A DNA stretch of 64,000 nucleotides, taken from contig NZ_JAFBCV010000005.1 in the NCBI RefSeq assembly GCF_016907895.1, forward strand, positions 186,001 through 250,000, in the 5' to 3' direction. How positions within the stretch are numbered: the first letter of the stretch is position 1; every line of letters starts with the position of its first letter. The position numbers and the translations under genes are program-made. Below are positions 60,322-64,000 of the stretch, piece after piece. Under the pieces are notes generated by a model. The model was not told the origin of the DNA. It made no database searches and was given only the letters and a program-made list of their open reading frames with translations. The stretch comes from Shouchella xiaoxiensis. GTDB taxonomy: Bacteria; Bacillota; Bacilli; Bacillales; Bacillaceae_D.

Positions 60322-61644
60322 TTAGTTGCCTCTTGCTTTATTTGCTTGTTCAATCGCCGCGTTAACTTGATTAACCGCCTCATCAAAAGCTGCGTCAGCA
60401 TTCTCACCATTGTAAACAGACTCAAGAGCCGTTTCGATAATTTTTCTTTCTTCTGGAATCATATCCATTAATGCCCCTTGTGTCGCAACAGTAGGTGTTG
60501 TTGCTTGAAGCTGCTGGACAGCTGTTTGCAACTGCGGCATATCTACGTAGGCATCTTGGGCAACCTGTTCATCATATGCTGCTGGGTTAATGGCAAAATA
60601 GCCCGTTCCGACATGCCATTCCGCCTGAATCTCCGGAGTTGCCATGTACTTCATAAAGTCCCAAGCGGCCTCTTGCTCCGCGTCCTCTTTGCCAGCAGAC
60701 ATCCATAAGCTTGCACCGCCGATGACAACCCCTTCTCTTTCCTCCTGCTCTGGATAAGGAATAAATCCAACTCCGACCTCAAATGGCGCATTATCAATGA
60801 CGTCCCTCGATTGAGCCGATGATTGCATAAACATCGCTACTTCACCAGATAAAAAGCCTGCGACCATGTTGTCAGAGTTGGTTCCGTAGTTCATGAACGT
60901 TTCATCTTCAATCATTCGTTCCACCCATTTAAAAATCGATCTGCCTTTTTCATCATCAAATGCCACTTCTGTTGCTAGATCGCTCCGCCCATTGTCGTTA
61001 TTGAGTAAGTGCCCACCTTGGTTAGCCAAAAGTTCTTCAAACAACCAGCCATACGCTTGAAGGGCAAATCCACGCATACCGTCATTTGCTTCAGCAATTG
61101 TTTGACCGGCTGCTTCAATTTCCTCGTACGTTTGCGGAGGGGCTTCCGGATCAAGACCAGCCGCTTCAAAAGCATCTTTGTTGTAATACATAACAGGTGT
61201 CGATGAATTAAACGGCATCGAATAGAACTGACCGTCAATGTTATAGTAATTGGTTATATTTTCTTCTAAACCGCTCATATCATACTCTTCTTCATCGATA
61301 AATCGCTGAATTGGCTCAATATTACCGCTGTTGATCATCGACATTGAACCGATTTCTTGCACTTGAATAATCGTCGGAGCATCTTCTGTTCCACCTACAC
61401 TGTGGAATTTAGGCAATGACTCCTCGTAGGTCCCCTGGAATTCTGCATTCACTTGTACCTCATCCTGCGATTCGTTATATGAAGATACAATTTGATCTAA
61501 CGCTACTTGCGCGGGGCCACCCATTGAATGCCAGAACGTGACAATCGTCTTTTCATCTCCGCCTGTACCATCCGATGATCCACACGCTGCAAGCGCAACT
61601 ATACTCATTGAGCTAATCAATATCCCTAATTTTCGTTTCATCAT
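60322..61644 (-). CDS. ugpB: glycerol-3-phosphate ABC transporter binding protein UgpB
   Basis: A 440-residue extracellular binding lipoprotein (cluster B/D). The lipobox is LAAC (about Cys21). The mature N-terminus VTFWHSMGGPAQVALDQIV is the UgpB hallmark, with Trp-His-Ser at the ligand site. PFNSSTPVMYYNKDAFEAAGLDPEAPPQTY and GGASLWMSAGK are further family blocks. It binds glycerol-3-phosphate or glycerophosphocholine and is encoded after its permeases. Confidence 0.9.
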   Translation of the reverse strand: MMKRKLGILISSMSIVALAACGSSDGTGGDEKTIVTFWHSMGGPAQVALDQIVSSYNESQDEVQVNAEFQGTYEESLPKFHSVGGTEDAPTIIQVQEIGSMSMINSGNIEPIQRFIDEEEYDMSGLEENITNYYNIDGQFYSMPFNSSTPVMYYNKDAFEAAGLDPEAPPQTYEEIEAAGQTIAEANDGMRGFALQAYGWLFEELLANQGGHLLNNDNGRSDLATEVAFDDEKGRSIFKWVERMIEDETFMNYGTNSDNMVAGFLSGEVAMFMQSSAQSRDVIDNAPFEVGVGFIPYPEQEEREGVVIGGASLWMSAGKEDAEQEAAWDFMKYMATPEIQAEWHVGTGYFAINPAAYDEQVAQDAYVDMPQLQTAVQQLQATTPTVATQGALMDMIPEERKIIETALESVYNGENADAAFDEAVNQVNAAIEQANKARGN

Positions 61645-61659
61645 TCCATCTCCTCGTTC

Positions 61660-62478
61660 TTATTTAAGCGCTCCTTCAGCCAGTCCGCGCTGAAGTTTCT
61701 TCTGCCCTAAAAACAGAAGAATTAATGTCGGAAGAATAACAATGACGGCTCCTGCCATCACGACTCCCCATTGGTTTAATGTCTCCTGCGATTGCAGCTG
61801 TTTTAAGCCTATTTGAACCGTTCGCACCGAATCATTTGTCGTCGCGAGCAATGGCCATAAGTACATATTCCATGATGTTAAAAATCCATAAATACCAAGC
61901 GTCACCAAGCTTGTGCGGGCAACAGGCAATACGACCGTCAAATAAAATTTAAAATCGCCCATTCCAGCAATTTGACTCGCCTCTTTTAACTCAATTGGAA
62001 TTTGCTTAAATGTCTGCCGCAGCAGAAATGTACCAAACGCCATCGCAAAAAACGGCAAGGTCAAACCTGGATACGTATTTAAAAGTCCTAATTCACGAAT
62101 GGTTTGGAAATTAGGGATGATTGACGCTTCAAAAGGAATCATCATCGTTGCAATAAACACAAAGAACAAGGCGTCCCGCCCTTTAAATTTCAAAAATACA
62201 AAGGCATAGGCCGCTAAGCTACATAGGATAAGCTGCCCGATCATGATAACAAAAGACACAATAAGGCTATTTAATAAATAGTTCATCAGCGGAAATCGTT
62301 GAAACGCTTGAATGTAGTTTTCAAACGTCCAAGCGCTTGGAATAATCTGGCCGGTCAATGTATCCTGGCTCGTCATAAAACTCATTAGAAAGGCTAAAAT
62401 AGCCGGGGCGAACAGCACGGCCGCTGAGACGATTAATAGCAAGTAGAACAGTAATTTACGTTTCCACGTCATCATCAT
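61660..62478 (-). CDS. ugpE: glycerol-3-phosphate ABC permease UgpE
   Basis: A 272-residue membrane protein with six spans, MalG-type. The coupling loop is LKEASQIAGMGDFKFYLTVVLPVARTSL (about 180-207), and IPFEASIIPNFQTI lies in the periplasm-facing part. It pairs with UgpA to form the channel and ends 15 bp before ugpB. It overlaps ugpA by ATGA. Confidence 0.9.
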   Translation of the reverse strand: MMMTWKRKLLFYLLLIVSAAVLFAPAILAFLMSFMTSQDTLTGQIIPSAWTFENYIQAFQRFPLMNYLLNSLIVSFVIMIGQLILCSLAAYAFVFLKFKGRDALFFVFIATMMIPFEASIIPNFQTIRELGLLNTYPGLTLPFFAMAFGTFLLRQTFKQIPIELKEASQIAGMGDFKFYLTVVLPVARTSLVTLGIYGFLTSWNMYLWPLLATTNDSVRTVQIGLKQLQSQETLNQWGVVMAGAVIVILPTLILLFLGQKKLQRGLAEGALK

Positions 62479-63413
62479 TGGTAATGCACCTTCTTTTCGC
62501 CAAGCTTAAACTGGATTAGCGTCATCAGTAGAATAATCGCAAACAAAATAACGGCTTGCGCACTTGCCGTTCCATATTGATAATTGACAAACGCCTCTCT
62601 GTAAATCGAATAAACAAGCAAGTTCGTTTCATTTTGCGGTCCTCCGCGCGTCAACATGTCGATTTGACCAAATGTCTGAAACGCATTAATCATCGTTACC
62701 GTCACGACAAAAAACAAAGTAGGTGACAGCATCGGAATCGTAATACGCCGCAGTTTATAAAAGTATCCCGCCCCGTCAATATCAGCAGATTCATATAAAT
62801 AGCGGTCGATCGATTGCAGTCCACCAAGCAAGATTAAAAAAGTAAAGCCTAGATTCATCCATATTGTTGAGATGGAAACAGAGAACAATGCCCAGCTTGG
62901 ATCGGTAAGCCAACCAATTGCACCAACCCCAAACCAGCTAAGAATTTGATTTAGGAAACCAATGCTTGGATGAAACAAAAACAACCAGAACACAGAAGCC
63001 GCAGCGACTGAAATCCCCATCGTAGATGAAAATATCATGCGAAAAATACCGATGCCACGTAATTTTTCGTTGGCAAGAATCGCTAAAAACAACGCAATTA
63101 AAATCGTCCCAGGAACCGTATATAAAACAAACAAGAAAGTCGATGTTAAGGACTTTATAAATAAATCCGACGAGAAAATTCTCGTAAAGTTCTCAAATCC
63201 TACGAACACGGTCGCCATACCACGGTTATCCGTTAAGAAAAAGCTTAAATAAAGGGTCCGCGCCATTGGGTAAAACAAAAACACACTAAATAACAGCAGC
63301 GATGGAAATAGAAAAAGCATTCCCTTCCCAAAATTTAACCGGCTCCGCTTTCGTTTTTGCTGTTTAAATAAATGCGCTTGCGAAACGTACGCGGATGTCT
63401 GCGTCTTCGTCAT
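62475..63413 (-). CDS. ugpA: glycerol-3-phosphate ABC permease UgpA
   Basis: A 312-residue membrane protein with six spans and a basic cytoplasmic N-terminus ([16 protein letters not shown]). The coupling loop reads [30 protein letters not shown], and the end has [21 protein letters not shown], typical of UgpA/MalF-type subunits. It overlaps both neighbours by 4 bases. Confidence 0.9.
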   Translation of the reverse strand: MTKTQTSAYVSQAHLFKQQKRKRSRLNFGKGMLFLFPSLLLFSVFLFYPMARTLYLSFFLTDNRGMATVFVGFENFTRIFSSDLFIKSLTSTFLFVLYTVPGTILIALFLAILANEKLRGIGIFRMIFSSTMGISVAAASVFWLFLFHPSIGFLNQILSWFGVGAIGWLTDPSWALFSVSISTIWMNLGFTFLILLGGLQSIDRYLYESADIDGAGYFYKLRRITIPMLSPTLFFVVTVTMINAFQTFGQIDMLTRGGPQNETNLLVYSIYREAFVNYQYGTASAQAVILFAIILLMTLIQFKLGEKKVHYQ

Positions 63414-64000
63414 AACAGAACCTTTTGTACGGTTTGCACTTCAGCGGATTTCAAAAGCGCCCCGGTCGTTGAATCAAAGAAATGGAAGTGACTTGGTTCC
63501 AGCTTAACAGGCACTCGATCACCTGTTTTTATCGCCCATTGCCCTGGCCATTTGGCTGTCCATAGTTCTTCACCAACACTAAACGTAATTAATGTTTCAT
63601 TCCCTAGTTGTTCCACGCTCGCAACATCAAGCTGCTGTGCGGCTTCCAATGGCTCATACTGAATATGCTCTGAGCGAATAGCTGCTGTTACGTGCTCACC
63701 CAATCCGGCAAGACTGTCGGGTAGAGAGAGAGTAAGCGTGTTTCCTATTTCAACCTGATTTAACTGATGATTCACAAGGGCATTTGCTGTGTTCATTTTC
63801 GGCGAACCTATAAAAGTAGCGACAAATAGATTAGCAGGTTCATTGTACAAATCAATCGGACTACCGACTTGCTGGATGACTCCATCATTTAATACCATTA
63901 TGCGGTCACCCATTGTCATTGCTTCAACTTGGTCATGGGTAACATAAATCATTGTCAGTCCTAATTTTCTTTGCAATCTACGAATCTCGATTCGCATATG
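63410..64000 (-). CDS. ugpC: UgpC-type ABC ATP-binding protein, C-terminal part
   Basis: The window ends inside this gene; 196 residues of the C-terminal side are visible and the frame is open to the edge. The switch His lies in [24 protein letters not shown], followed by the Gly-Asn-Glu linker ([21 protein letters not shown]) and a complete MOI/TOBE beta domain. Walker A, signature and Walker B lie outside. It powers the Ugp importer. Confidence 0.9.
   Translation of the reverse strand, partial: HMRIEIRRLQRKLGLTMIYVTHDQVEAMTMGDRIMVLNDGVIQQVGSPIDLYNEPANLFVATFIGSPKMNTANALVNHQLNQVEIGNTLTLSLPDSLAGLGEHVTAAIRSEHIQYEPLEAAQQLDVASVEQLGNETLITFSVGEELWTAKWPGQWAIKTGDRVPVKLEPSHFHFFDSTTGALLKSAEVQTVQKVLL

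Overview
The window comes from a low-to-mid GC Firmicute of the family Bacillaceae. Supporting signs are consistent AGGAGG ribosome binding sites with frequent TTG and GTG starts, intrinsic terminators after most units, Gram-positive lipoproteins, a sortase-anchored NEAT haem-uptake system, a YitT protein and a CgeB-like glycosyltransferase. The exported proteins are strongly acidic, which fits an alkaliphilic or salt-tolerant member such as the Shouchella/Alkalihalobacillus group; that genus-level guess is inference. I saw no rRNA, tRNA, CRISPR array or intact insertion sequence.

Layout. 1-18.7 kb: mixed housekeeping and stress genes. These include a VOC protein, two lipoproteins, a cold-shock protein, a three-gene unit (P-loop kinase, pentapeptide-repeat protein, nucleotidyltransferase), a phage-type amidase with five C-terminal repeats, GrpB plus KptA, a MarR unit, XRE plus Nudix, a three-gene glycolipid operon (two GT4 enzymes and a flippase-like membrane protein), a frameshifted GyrI-like gene, and YitT. 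18.8-22.7 kb: a complete sulfate ABC importer (SBP, CysT, CysW, CysA). 22.8-34.9 kb: an AlkC-type DNA glycosylase, three phosphotransferase-fold kinases across the wider region, a divergent TetR/MFS efflux pair, two SDRs, topoisomerase III, an EamA transporter behind a structured leader, a polysaccharide deacetylase and a D,D-carboxypeptidase.

35.0-44.4 kb: one Fur-controlled nine-gene Isd-type haem operon. It holds two binding-protein/permease pairs, one ATPase, an IsdG oxygenase, a single-NEAT and a five-NEAT wall protein with NPQT sorting signals, and sortase B to anchor them.

46.9-58.8 kb: a surface-polysaccharide locus. Its five nucleotide-sugar enzymes match the WbpA-B-E-D-I steps to UDP-2,3-diacetamido-2,3-dideoxy-mannuronic acid, and they sit among four glycosyltransferases and two small Sm-like proteins. 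A 0.8 kb array of about five 159-160 bp structured tandem repeats separates its divergent halves. 59.4-64 kb: a glycerol-3-phosphate/glycerophosphodiester uptake operon (ugpC, A, E, B, then a membrane-anchored GDPD) that runs off the right edge.

The most unusual items are the tandem repeat array inside the sugar locus, the recent NEAT-domain duplication next to 15-bp EEPGT repeats, the -1 frameshift at an A-run in the GyrI-like gene, the two-hairpin leader before the EamA gene, and a 36-residue membrane protein upstream of the sulfate operon.
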